From NCBI GenBank assembly GCA_027485145.1, contig JAIXRO010000078.1:1-64000 (forward strand): a stretch of 64,000 nt of DNA, read 5' to 3'. Under the pieces are notes generated by a model. The model was not told where the DNA came from. It made no database searches and was given only the letters and a program-made list of their open reading frames with translations. Below, one piece after another: positions 8,901 through 17,372 of this stretch (its first letter is position 1; each line of letters starts with the position of its first letter). Source of the stretch: Hyphomonadaceae bacterium (GTDB taxonomy: Bacteria; Pseudomonadota; Alphaproteobacteria; Caulobacterales; Hyphomonadaceae). A program made the translations under genes and the position numbers.

Positions 8901-11900
8901 TCGCGCCATTTTTCCTCGAACGGCTTCATGGCATTGGCGTGAACAACGAGGTGCTGGTGCATCAGCGTCCCCGTACCGGGTCCGAATTGCTGGAAAAACG
9001 CGCGACAAGCGTCGGCCGGACCGCCGATCATCAGGTCGTCGTCGGTGTAGATGATCGTGATCTCGACATGCGGCGCGAACCGGAGTGCGTCCCGTACGCG
9101 CGCAACCGAGGCACGGACACGCCAATTGGTCCAGTCGGACGGCACGTTCGGCCCCCAGGCTTCGCCGGCTGTTTCGAATGCGCCGCCCAGATGGCGTTCG
9201 TACATCGCCGCCTTCTCGATATCATCCAGAAGGCCGCCCATGTCCTTCCAGTAGCCGAAGGCAAAGAGCGCATTGCTTTCGCCGAGCGAGAGACCGATGG
9301 CGGCGTGCGGCTCCAGTTCGAGTACGTCCCGAAGGAGAATGGCGTGCGCCTGGGTGACGAGGGAAACCGCACAAAGCTGCTCGAACTCCGAGAGCGAGGA
9401 CTTGGCAAGAAGGTGCGTCATGGCCGACGCCTTCGGGATGTCGCCGAGGCGCTCGGCGACTTCCGGAAACGCCATCAACAAGCCGCGACCCATCCGCGGA
9501 TAGGAGGCCGCCGAACCTGTCAGGGCGAAGGCCAGCTCACCCTCCGGCTCTCTCTCTCCCAGCCAGACGCCTGGCGCTTCAGCCGATCGTTTTGCTTCCA
9601 GCGCGTGGATGGCCGTCTGGATTTTCGCCGTCAGGTCAGCTTCGTCTTTCGCGAGAATGGCAATACGGACCCGGCCCGCTCCTCCGGTCCTTCCGGCTTT
9701 CAACTTGGCGGCAAGCGCAGCGCGGTTGGCGGCTGCAGCGAACACAAGGCGCGGCGTTGGGCGGAGCATATCCGGCGCTGGTGCCGGCGGGGCGGCGACC
9801 ACGGTCACTTGTAAAGGTTGGGACGTCACGGAGTTGCCAGACGCGACTTGAATTCTCCGCGCAGACGCATCGAGGGCTACGGCGCCGCCTTCGTCCTGCA
9901 AGACGTGCGAACGGACAGCAAGCGAGAGACCGACCGCGAGGTCAAACAAACCGGAAGACGCGCCAGCTTCGCCATAAACGGATTGAAGGGCTGCAACTCG
10001 GCTTTGGCCTGCACCAGACCACGAAATGTTCGTAACGGTGCCCTTGATCTGATCTCCCGCAGCTTCTGCTTCTGACTTGCGCTTCAGCACAAGCGCAACG
10101 GCCAAGTCCGCGGCATCTCCGGCGGGAAAAACAGCGCCCGCAAAGTCCGCACTAGTCACGATCGCAAGATCAAGCGTGCCCGCCTGCAGCGCGGCAACGG
10201 CCGCGTCGAACGCGGCGAGACCCGAGCTTTCTTCAGCCGCGATGGCGAAGCCCTGTCCACGAAAATCTTCGCAGGACGTGATCCTGTTTGCGGCCATGTT
10301 CGCCATGGCGCCAAGCACGTCGGCGGCGACGAGAGCCGGCGCAACGGCGTCAAGCTCGGCTTCGATGTCGTTGCGCCCCTCGGAGATCAGCTTGGCTTTC
10401 AGGCGCTCGCGTATCGGCCAGCGGGCGGAATCGTCAGCGCAGCGAATACCGGCGAACACGCCGCTACGCTCGGCGGAAACAGGCGTGACGCCGTAAAGCG
10501 CCATCTGTGAAACATCCAGGACCGCCAGCTGATGCGCTTCGGCCCTCAGAAGGTCAGACGGCGGAATCCGGCTCTTGACGGGATCGGCGCCAACAAGCTC
10601 GGCGCGCCGGACAGGTGTCGCGGGCGAATTGATCAGTCGGCGGATGACACTGCGCTCACCGCGATCTGTCCCGGCCTTCATACCGATGCCAACGATCACG
10701 ATGTCGTCCGGCTCCGGCGCGGCGTCCGTTGCATGGCCATTGATGTAGCCGCGCACTGGCTCGTACGCCTCAAGGATCAGGTGGGAATTGTTGCCGCCGA
10801 AGCCAAAATTGCTGATCGCGGCGCGGCGCGGCCTATCATGGCTTCTTTTCCATGCCTGCACGTCTGTCAGCGGCAAGAGACCGGTCTCAGCCAGTGGTGC
10901 GATCAACGTCCCATCCAGCGGCATGGGCGGCAGTTCTTCCGCTTCCATCGCCGCCGTCAACTTGAGGACACTGGCGAGGCCAGCCGCCGTGATCAGATGG
11001 CCAGTGTTGGCCTTCAATGATCCGATGGGGAGTTCGCGGCGCGATCCGAAGACCGCAACAGCCGACTGGATTTCAACACTGTCGCCGACTGGCGTTCCCG
11101 TCGCGTGGCATTCGAGAAAATCGACCGAACCGGGCTCGATTTGCGCCATTTGATAGGCGCGGTTCATCGCCTCGGCCTGGCCTCCCGAATCCGGAGCCAG
11201 AAAGCCCTTGCGCCGGCCGTCATTGGAGAGGCCGATGCCGCGGATAACGGCGCGTACGCGATCACTTTTCTTGACGTCCGAGAGACGTTTCAACACGACA
11301 GCCGCAGCGCCCTCGGACGGCACCAGTCCATCCGCACCCTGAATGAATGGGCGGGACCGTCCAGACGGGCTAAGCGCTTTCAGCGCATCAAATCCGATGT
11401 GCAGGATCAGATTGTCAGCGGCGTTGACCGCGCCGACCAGCGCGATGTCGATCTGACCGATGGCCAGTTTCCGGCACGCAATCTCCAACGCGTACAAGGA
11501 GGAAGCGCAGGCTGCATCAAGCGCAAGCGCAGGGCCCTCCGCTCCGATCATCCGGGCGATGAGGTGGGCGGGCATGCCTGAATTCAAAGTATCTGAAAGC
11601 GGGCGCTGCGTCCGGCCGGTGCGCCAGACCTCTTCCGCATAGTCCACCTTGGCGTGGCTGGGGTAGCAAAGATTGGCAAGGAAAACGCCGCGTTTTGCGG
11701 GCGCCGTCTTTTCGGCACCGGGGACATTCGACCACGCGTCCCAAGCGGCTTGCAAAGGCCAACGGTGAACCGGATCGAGCTCGGGGGCCGTCATGCCATC
11801 AAGCCGTCTATAGCCTTCGTGCTGCGTCGCCACCTGATCCACCCGGCCAGAGACGTAGCGGGCCGGTGAAGACGCTGTCCCCGCAAGGCCGAGTTCCGAC

Positions 11901-12022
11901 GGTTCCACGGGCCGCGTGACAACGCGTTTTTCGCGGACAACGCTCCAGAGTTCGCTTGGCGTCGCGGCGCCCGGCAAGACGCAAGCTTCGGAAACGATGG
12001 CGATTGGTGCAAACGCGCTCAT
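5936..12022 (-). CDS. pfaC: PfaC-like PUFA synthase subunit: KS-CLF-AT-DH-DH
   Basis: A 2028-residue multidomain synthase. Domains by residue: ketosynthase 1-425 with C172 in DAACASS, H306 in HATGT and H342 in ANTGH; a shortened ketosynthase-like chain-length-factor region about 436-735, where the active-site Cys region reads AEESSGL; acyltransferase about 828-1120 with S912 in GLSLGES; a Pro-rich linker about 1185-1265; then four hotdog units. Units 2 and 4 keep the FabA-type histidine (H1543 in YEGHFHNDPCMPG, H1921 in KAHFFNDPVQPG), while units 1 and 3 lack it. That is the pattern of two pseudo-DH/DH pairs. KS-CLF-AT-DH-DH is the order of myxobacterial Pfa3 without its AGPAT end. The start at 12022 overlaps the ketoreductase stop (ATGA); an in-frame TTG at 12034 is less likely. 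Confidence 0.88.
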   Translation of the reverse strand: MSAFAPIAIVSEACVLPGAATPSELWSVVREKRVVTRPVEPSELGLAGTASSPARYVSGRVDQVATQHEGYRRLDGMTAPELDPVHRWPLQAAWDAWSNVPGAEKTAPAKRGVFLANLCYPSHAKVDYAEEVWRTGRTQRPLSDTLNSGMPAHLIARMIGAEGPALALDAACASSLYALEIACRKLAIGQIDIALVGAVNAADNLILHIGFDALKALSPSGRSRPFIQGADGLVPSEGAAAVVLKRLSDVKKSDRVRAVIRGIGLSNDGRRKGFLAPDSGGQAEAMNRAYQMAQIEPGSVDFLECHATGTPVGDSVEIQSAVAVFGSRRELPIGSLKANTGHLITAAGLASVLKLTAAMEAEELPPMPLDGTLIAPLAETGLLPLTDVQAWKRSHDRPRRAAISNFGFGGNNSHLILEAYEPVRGYINGHATDAAPEPDDIVIVGIGMKAGTDRGERSVIRRLINSPATPVRRAELVGADPVKSRIPPSDLLRAEAHQLAVLDVSQMALYGVTPVSAERSGVFAGIRCADDSARWPIRERLKAKLISEGRNDIEAELDAVAPALVAADVLGAMANMAANRITSCEDFRGQGFAIAAEESSGLAAFDAAVAALQAGTLDLAIVTSADFAGAVFPAGDAADLAVALVLKRKSEAEAAGDQIKGTVTNISWSGAGQSRVAALQSVYGEAGASSGLFDLAVGLSLAVRSHVLQDEGGAVALDASARRIQVASGNSVTSQPLQVTVVAAPPAPAPDMLRPTPRLVFAAAANRAALAAKLKAGRTGGAGRVRIAILAKDEADLTAKIQTAIHALEAKRSAEAPGVWLGEREPEGELAFALTGSAASYPRMGRGLLMAFPEVAERLGDIPKASAMTHLLAKSSLSEFEQLCAVSLVTQAHAILLRDVLELEPHAAIGLSLGESNALFAFGYWKDMGGLLDDIEKAAMYERHLGGAFETAGEAWGPNVPSDWTNWRVRASVARVRDALRFAPHVEITIIYTDDDLMIGGPADACRAFFQQFGPGTGTLMHQHLVVHANAMKPFEEKWRELHSRPVSRASNVRLYANAINAAYVPSRARVADMLTKQAVATVDFPATIRQAWDDGVRTFVELGPRDTLTQSIGQILAGKQHLAVATDRVENSELAQVAELAARLYAEGFKVRIDRIAARLDEARSHPWHHAAPYKVSRPAHHTSPRLPAEDSVSTGLPLAPRLPAPVYPPQVRAIVPDGRIPFPPPPGKTLEKSPAPTGVLSGRTPLASRPPVGKSWSRPEVEASARGKMSDFFGSAFLGQDAFERQCRLPAAPLLLVDRITGIDADAGVEGAGVIWTETDIAPGEWYTHDGRVRPGPLIECGQADLTLIAWMGADLKNQSERVYRLLGCEITFHEGGLPNAGETLKFQIEITQHATFAGVRMFFFQYDCMANGRPAFSVRQGQAGFFTDAELASGKGVAWDAETSPPPTREIEPIDVGRASAKRSFSKADVSAFRNGDALACFGKGFELCAAHSIPPHLPAGKLTFFDTVTAFEPTGGPWSRGYLCANAHVPTDAWFYEGHFHNDPCMPGTLMAEAAVQALEFYAAALGLTQDRDGYVFEPIPGETAKFICRGQVIPDTDHDIIYEVFIDEVILGETPKVFASLLARSDGRKVFYCPRFGIQLRRNWPAPRVSASPLRVGPNKESRGDQAALLDCANGPPSAAFGEMYNRFDLGGRVPRLPQPPYHVMSRVLDVSTRPGVQETGASILAEYDVPPDAWYFADNRSGFMPFAVLNEIILQPCGWLASHCGFALEGGDRFRNLEGDGKIHRMIGPRDGTIRVRTTLTSFSKVGPMTIVAFDVVAQLKSGEPVMELNTRFGFFPAAALVRQAGLPITEADRSYLVLPRSAADLSPVDPRLASGQLRMLDSADYFDPAGGAAGLGVIRGRQSVDPRAWYFKAHFFNDPVQPGSLGLDALEQLLMRAVLLKVPTLELHGLVAETPAVGERVKWSYRGQVTPEKREVTGVIELLSLEQTSARVLATARGSLWCDGLRIYEANPLSIAFRKPD

Positions 12023-13368
12023 GCCGTCGCCCAAGATTTGCCGACGACGAGTTCGATCTGGCTTTTGTCACCTGCCAGCAGCTCGTTCGCAAAAATACGC
12101 GCGCCTTCACGGATCGGGATCAATGGAATGCCTTGTGTTTCAAAATGACTGGCAAGGGCGCCGTCCACCATTCCGCCCGCCCACGGGCCCCAATGGAAAA
12201 CCTTCACGCGCGCCGATGGGTAAGACTGTGCAAGCGAGCGGCCTGCGCTTGCAAGCAACGCGTTGGCCATCGCGTAATCCGATTGCCCCTTGTTTCCGAA
12301 GAATGCGGCGGCGGAGGAAAAAAACGCGATATGACTTAGCTTTGCCGGATCAAGCGTGGCCAGAATGTTCATCAGCCCGTCCACCTTCGGCGCGAACACG
12401 CGGCGCAATTCAGCCTCGGTCTTGTCGTTGGCCAGTCGATCTGCCAGCACGCCGGCGCCGTGGACGAGACCGGTGATCTTGCCATACTTCTTTTGCGCCT
12501 GATCCAGTGCCTCCGACACTGCCGTCGCGTTGCCGGCATCCAGCGCAATGTACTGCGCATCCGCGCCCGTCTCACGGATCGCGGCGAGCGTTTCCCGGAT
12601 CTCGGCACCGGCGAGCAGGCCTCGGGCCGTCTGATCGATGGCCGCCGGTGTGACGCGTTCCCCGGCCTCGCGGGCGCGCTCCACGAGCAGGCCACGCAGC
12701 GCTTTCAGGTCTGAGACAGATGGCAGATCATCCGGCCACGGTGTTTCAGCTGACCGCCCGGCTAGCCATATCCTGCCGCCTGCTACCCGCGCCAGCTCAA
12801 TGGCGCAGGCGGCGGTAACGCCGCGAGCGCCGCCCGTGACCAGCCAGACGCCGGGATCGGCATCCGGCACACCGTTCGGCGGCAAAAGCGAAGCGCCAGG
12901 TTCCGCCGCAAGCAACGTGCCGTCAGCCGAAATCGCCCCATCGCCATACCCGCGGGCAATCCCTGCGGCTACTGCGTCCGCGACTTTGCCGGTCACGGTC
13001 CAGGCGACTGTCTGCGTACTGATCCATTCCTTCCGGAGGGTACGGCTAAGACCTTCGAGCCCCGAGAGCGACCCGGCGCGCTGGAGAATGACAACTACGC
13101 CGTCATCCCGGCGCGCCGCCTTGGCCGCTTGCAACACAGCCCAGTGACGCGCGGCAGGTTCGTCAGAGCGGAGACCTTCGGTGACGACCACCGCGTCAGC
13201 CGAGTGCGAGGGCTGCGCAACAATGCGAGCCGCAAATCCTTGAGCTGACAAAACCTGTTCCAGCGCGCTCGCGGCTGACGGGTCCGCGTTCGTGATCTCG
13301 ATGACTGCGCCCGGTGGCAGGCGTAACACCGGCGTTGCGGCTCCTTCGGACCAGATGACGGGCCGCAC
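12019..13368 (-). CDS. Free-standing ketoreductase of the Pfa-like cluster
   Basis: A 449-residue short-chain-reductase-type ketoreductase that would reduce 3-ketoacyl-ACP with NADPH. The cofactor motif is WLVTGGARGVT (about 175-185). The catalytic set is K328 (APKVDG), S351/S352 (FFSSAAAFFG), Y365 and N369 (YAMAN). Residues about 1-170 have no intact nucleotide motif and look like the structural pseudo-KR half that precedes PKS and PfaA ketoreductases. In characterised clusters this module is fused to the ACP-bearing subunit; here it is a separate gene between that subunit and the KS-CLF-AT-DH-DH gene. The start is a GTG at 13368 with no clear Shine-Dalgarno; 74 bases separate it from the upstream stop. 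The 3' end overlaps the next start by 4 bases. Confidence 0.87.
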   Translation of the reverse strand: MRPVIWSEGAATPVLRLPPGAVIEITNADPSAASALEQVLSAQGFAARIVAQPSHSADAVVVTEGLRSDEPAARHWAVLQAAKAARRDDGVVVILQRAGSLSGLEGLSRTLRKEWISTQTVAWTVTGKVADAVAAGIARGYGDGAISADGTLLAAEPGASLLPPNGVPDADPGVWLVTGGARGVTAACAIELARVAGGRIWLAGRSAETPWPDDLPSVSDLKALRGLLVERAREAGERVTPAAIDQTARGLLAGAEIRETLAAIRETGADAQYIALDAGNATAVSEALDQAQKKYGKITGLVHGAGVLADRLANDKTEAELRRVFAPKVDGLMNILATLDPAKLSHIAFFSSAAAFFGNKGQSDYAMANALLASAGRSLAQSYPSARVKVFHWGPWAGGMVDGALASHFETQGIPLIPIREGARIFANELLAGDKSQIELVVGKSWATA

Positions 13369-13442
13369 GTCGCACGTGTAAGGTGCGGCGTCAGCTCGGG
13401 GCAGGTGGGGACGATGGGAAGCCCGTACCTCCCCGTCATCCC

Positions 13443-16400
13443 TCAGCCGAAAAAATCGGCGATTTTCCGGATCGTGCGAAGCTCGGCAAGGTGTTCGGGA
13501 TCTACTTCCGGCAAGGATGGATACTTGTCGCGCAGCGAGGACAGAATCTCTACCTGCTTGATGGAATCCACACCCAATTCGCCTTCAAGGTCCATGTCGT
13601 CTTCCAGCATGTCAGGCGGATAGCCGGTCTTTTCAGCAATCAGGGCACGGATCACATCCGGCGAAACAGTCAGGCTGGAGGCCGGAGGCGCGCTCACCGC
13701 TTTGACTTCAACTTTCACAGGCGCGGCGGCCGCTTTCGCTGCGCCCGGCGTAGCCGCCGCAATCATGGCGGCGATAGCTGCGATCGTGCGCAGTTCCACG
13801 AGGCGTTCGGGTTCGATTTCCGGCAGATGCGGAAGCCGGTCGCGCAGCGAGGACAGGATTTCGACCTGCTTGATCGAATCCACGCCGAGTTCGCCTTCAA
13901 GATCCATATCGGCATCAAGCATATCGGGCGGATAACCGGTTTTCTCAGAAACGATCGCGCGCACGATCGCGGCTGCGTCCATGTCTGGCGCTGCGGCTTG
14001 CGCCTTCGGCGCGCCAGGCACGGGAACAGGTGCGGGCGGCGCCGCAGCTTTTGGCGGCTCGGGCACAAAGGCGTGCGCGCCGCCGGCGCCGTTGGCTTTC
14101 GGCTTCGGAGATTCGGGCGGTGCGGATGGCGCGGCCGACGCTGCAGGCGCATGGGCCGCCGGTTGCGCAACCGGGACAGGGGCTGCAGCACGCGGCGCCG
14201 GAAGACGCTGTGGCTCCTGGGAAATGCTGCCGGCCTGCCCGAGGAGCGCCGCCGCGGCATTCAGGTAGGCTTTGTGGCCCTCGGCAAGTGCATTCAGGTA
14301 ATCTGAATGGCGAAGCGAGACTTCCTGCCAGATTCGTTCGACCGGCGACGAGATTTCGATGGGCCCACTCGCTGGCGGAACCGAAAGTTGGGATGCCGGA
14401 GCGGCGTGCCGGTCGTTCTGATCGGACATGGAGGGTTCGTTCCTTTGAGACTTGGGGGATGCAGATGGCGAAAGGCTGGCCGAGGCGGGTTGAGCCGTTG
14501 TGTTCGGAGGCGCGCGGCCGGCTGCGCCGTTCTTCGGCGGGTAGGGCCTGTCGTGATTTGCGCCCGTAAGGAACACGGCATGCCGCGAGGGCGCAGGCTT
14601 GGGTTCAGGCGCAGGGCAATCGGCGTAAAGCGCGGCAAGATCCAGTTTCAGTCCGGACACGGACAAGGCACCCAGCACTGATAGGAACTGCGCCACACCG
14701 TTGGTGCGCTTGTTGTCGAGAGACAGTGCGACGTAGTCACGGCCCGCGAGCGTGTCCGACACCAGGCCCGACACGACATTGCCGGGCCCGACTTCCACGA
14801 AGCAGCGGGCCCCCGCTGCATACATGGCTTCGACCTGTTCGCGGAAACGCACAGGCGAGGCAATCTGGGAGGCCAAGGCGCTGGCGAGATCTTTTGACGC
14901 CGCCTTGTAGGGCTGCGCCGTCGCGTTCGCGTACACCGGAAGGGCGGGACGTTTCAGGCGCAAGTCTTCGAGCGCTTTTCGGAAGGGGGCAACCGCGGGT
15001 TCGACGATGGATGAATGGAAGGCCGTCGCGACCGGCAGTTTACGCGCCTTGATACCTTCTTCGGCACAGCGTTGCTCCGCCAATTGGATGACATCAACAG
15101 CGCCAGAGAGCACGACCTGGCTGGGCCCATTGTCATTGGCAATCACGAGTCCCCCGCCGATCGATCGCACCAACGGCTCGATCCGGCTAGCGGGCGCCTG
15201 TACCGCCAGCATGGCGCCTTGGGTCGTCTGCGCGGCACGTGCCATCTCGCGGCCTCGCGCGGCGGCGATGGTGAGTGCGGCGTCTCGGTCAACGGCGCCC
15301 GCATAATGCAGCGCCATGATTTCACCGAAGCTGTGCCCGCCGGTCATTTCGGCTTCGAGGCCGAGCGCTTCGAGCAACGCCAGATGCGAAAGCGCCACGG
15401 CCGCAATCGACGGCTGAGCGTTTTCCATCTGGGTCAGGCGCTGTTGCTGACTACCAAACTCGACCTGATCAAACGCCGCGGGCGGGAACGCCAGCTTGTG
15501 GAGCTTCAGCGGGCCGGTAACCGGATGGCTCGCCGCCAGGTCCCAGACCGCGCGGGCCGCGGGGAACGCAAGGGCCAGGTCAGATCCCATACCCGGATAC
15601 TGACTGCCCTGACCCGAAAACAGGAAAGCAATCTTTCCAGCGTCGGGCGTTCTAACAGAGGCCGAGCAACCTTGCGGCAGCGGCGCGGTGCCAAGGGACC
15701 CATCCTTCAGTTGCGCAGCGAGCTTTGAGGCCTTCGCAGCAAGTTCGTCCGAATTGGCAGCCACGATGGCGGCGCGCGCCGGTGCCTTGGCGTCGAAGGC
15801 CGCATGAGAAGCCGCGGCTTCAAAGGCGAAGGCATCCTCCGGCGGAGGCGCGTCGCCGTGTCCGGCGAGTCTGGATGCCAACTCTTCCGCGTTTGGAGCC
15901 GAATACAGAAACAGCTCTGCGGGATGCACGCGGGCGGGATGCGCTGCCGTGGCGCCTGTGTATTCCTCGAGCGTGACGTGGAAGTTGCTGCCACCGAATC
16001 CGAACGAGCTGACGGAGGCGCGGCGCGGGCGAGAAGATGCCGTGATCCAGGGCCGTGCTTCTGTGTTGACATAGAAGCAGGCGCTGTCGCGGATCGCGTC
16101 TGCTGGCTCCTCGATCTTGATCGTTGGCGGCAAGACTTTGCGGCGCAGAGATTCAACCGCCTTCAGGAGGCTCGCGGCGCCGGCGGCGGCTTTCGTGTGG
16201 CCGATCTGCGACTTGACGGATCCAACCGCGCACCAGGGGCCTTCACCGGCGTCCGCTTCACTGAATACGAGGTGCAGGCCTTCGATTTCGGCCTTGTCGC
16301 CGGCGCGCGTACCCGTGCCGTGCGCTTCCACAAGATCGACCGAATCCGGACCATAGCCAGCCTGTTCATAGGCCCGCCGCAAGGCGCGCGCCTGACCAGA

Positions 16401-17369
16401 CGGGAGCGGCGTGTAGATCGCCGTTCCCTTGCCGTCCGAGCCGCCGCCGATACCACGGATCAAGGCGTGGATCGTGTTGCCGTCGCGTTCGGCATCCTCA
16501 AGCCGGCGCAGCGCCAGCATGCCAATGCCTTCGCCCAGCATCGTGCCGTCAGAATTGTTCGAGAACGGACGGCAATCGCCCGTCGGCGAAAGGGCGGGCG
16601 TCTTCGAGAAGCACATGAACATCAGGATGTCGTTCAGCGCGTCCACGCCGCCGGTCAGCACCATGTCGGAGTCGCCCGCGCGCAGTTCGTGCATGGCGAT
16701 ATGAAGCGCCGACAGGCTCGAGGCACACGCCGCATCTGTCACATAGTTGCTGCCGCCCAGATCGAGGCGGTTCGCGATGCGGCCCGCCACCACGTTGCCG
16801 AGCAGTCCCGGAAACGTGCTCTCTTTCCACTCGGCGTAATGATTCTCGATCCGCTTGGCGATCGCCTGAACATCGCTCTCTGCGAGACCGGACTGGCGCA
16901 GGCCATTCACCCAGGCGGGGCGTTGCAACCGGCCCGCCATATGCGCGGTAAGCTCGGTCGCCGAGGCCACGCCGAGGATCACGCTCGTGCGCGACCGGTC
17001 GATCTTGCCGCCACTGCCGCGCTCCGCATCGTCAAGCGTCATTTTCGCGGCGACGAGCGCCAGCAATTGCGCAGAGTCTGTCGTCTGCAGCTGCGCAGGC
17101 GGAATGCCGAACGCGAGCGGATCAAAAGCGACGGGCGACAGGAACCCGCCGCGCCGGCCGTAAGTCTTGTCCGGCGTCAAGGGATTGGCGTCGTAGTAGT
17201 CGTCGATGAGCCAGTGCGTCTCCGGCGTATCGCTCAGCAGATCGCGCGCCTCGAAGATATCCCGCCAGAAACCAGTTGTGTCTCCGCGTCCTGGAAATAT
17301 GGCCCCCATGCCGACGATGGCAATCGGTTCGGCGGCGCGCTTGGGCGTGGCGTTTCGGCGTTCGGTCAT
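13443..17369 (-). CDS. pfaA: PfaA-like PUFA synthase subunit: KS-AT-ACP-ACP
   Basis: A 1308-residue iterative synthase subunit. The ketosynthase spans about 12-470, with C215 in DAACASS, H350 in EAHGTGT and H391 in SQIGHTK. The malonyl-type acyltransferase spans about 580-880, with FSGQGSQYPGMG, S680 in GHSFGE and H785 in AFHS. An Ala/Pro-rich linker holds a short helical island at about 1005-1050. Two acyl carrier domains follow, with phosphopantetheine sites S1165 and S1269, both in GELGVDSIKQVEILSSLRD. The protein ends directly after the second ACP, with no KR or DH, which are supplied by neighbouring genes. It starts at ATG 17369, 3 bases after the pfaD stop. Known PUFA synthases carry from about four to nine tandem ACPs, so two is low. 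Confidence 0.9.
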   Translation of the reverse strand: MTERRNATPKRAAEPIAIVGMGAIFPGRGDTTGFWRDIFEARDLLSDTPETHWLIDDYYDANPLTPDKTYGRRGGFLSPVAFDPLAFGIPPAQLQTTDSAQLLALVAAKMTLDDAERGSGGKIDRSRTSVILGVASATELTAHMAGRLQRPAWVNGLRQSGLAESDVQAIAKRIENHYAEWKESTFPGLLGNVVAGRIANRLDLGGSNYVTDAACASSLSALHIAMHELRAGDSDMVLTGGVDALNDILMFMCFSKTPALSPTGDCRPFSNNSDGTMLGEGIGMLALRRLEDAERDGNTIHALIRGIGGGSDGKGTAIYTPLPSGQARALRRAYEQAGYGPDSVDLVEAHGTGTRAGDKAEIEGLHLVFSEADAGEGPWCAVGSVKSQIGHTKAAAGAASLLKAVESLRRKVLPPTIKIEEPADAIRDSACFYVNTEARPWITASSRPRRASVSSFGFGGSNFHVTLEEYTGATAAHPARVHPAELFLYSAPNAEELASRLAGHGDAPPPEDAFAFEAAASHAAFDAKAPARAAIVAANSDELAAKASKLAAQLKDGSLGTAPLPQGCSASVRTPDAGKIAFLFSGQGSQYPGMGSDLALAFPAARAVWDLAASHPVTGPLKLHKLAFPPAAFDQVEFGSQQQRLTQMENAQPSIAAVALSHLALLEALGLEAEMTGGHSFGEIMALHYAGAVDRDAALTIAAARGREMARAAQTTQGAMLAVQAPASRIEPLVRSIGGGLVIANDNGPSQVVLSGAVDVIQLAEQRCAEEGIKARKLPVATAFHSSIVEPAVAPFRKALEDLRLKRPALPVYANATAQPYKAASKDLASALASQIASPVRFREQVEAMYAAGARCFVEVGPGNVVSGLVSDTLAGRDYVALSLDNKRTNGVAQFLSVLGALSVSGLKLDLAALYADCPAPEPKPAPSRHAVFLTGANHDRPYPPKNGAAGRAPPNTTAQPASASLSPSASPKSQRNEPSMSDQNDRHAAPASQLSVPPASGPIEISSPVERIWQEVSLRHSDYLNALAEGHKAYLNAAAALLGQAGSISQEPQRLPAPRAAAPVPVAQPAAHAPAASAAPSAPPESPKPKANGAGGAHAFVPEPPKAAAPPAPVPVPGAPKAQAAAPDMDAAAIVRAIVSEKTGYPPDMLDADMDLEGELGVDSIKQVEILSSLRDRLPHLPEIEPERLVELRTIAAIAAMIAAATPGAAKAAAAPVKVEVKAVSAPPASSLTVSPDVIRALIAEKTGYPPDMLEDDMDLEGELGVDSIKQVEILSSLRDKYPSLPEVDPEHLAELRTIRKIADFFG
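13446..13964 (-). repeat. Two tandem ACP-coding repeats
   Basis: Two copies of the ACP module, roughly 13760-13964 and 13446-13673, separated by an Ala/Pro/Val-rich linker. The encoded cores are nearly identical (YPPDMLxxDMDLEGELGVDS then IKQVEILSSLRD), while the DNA has diverged at synonymous sites, so this is not a very recent duplication. Confidence 0.85.
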
Positions 17370-17372
17370 CGG

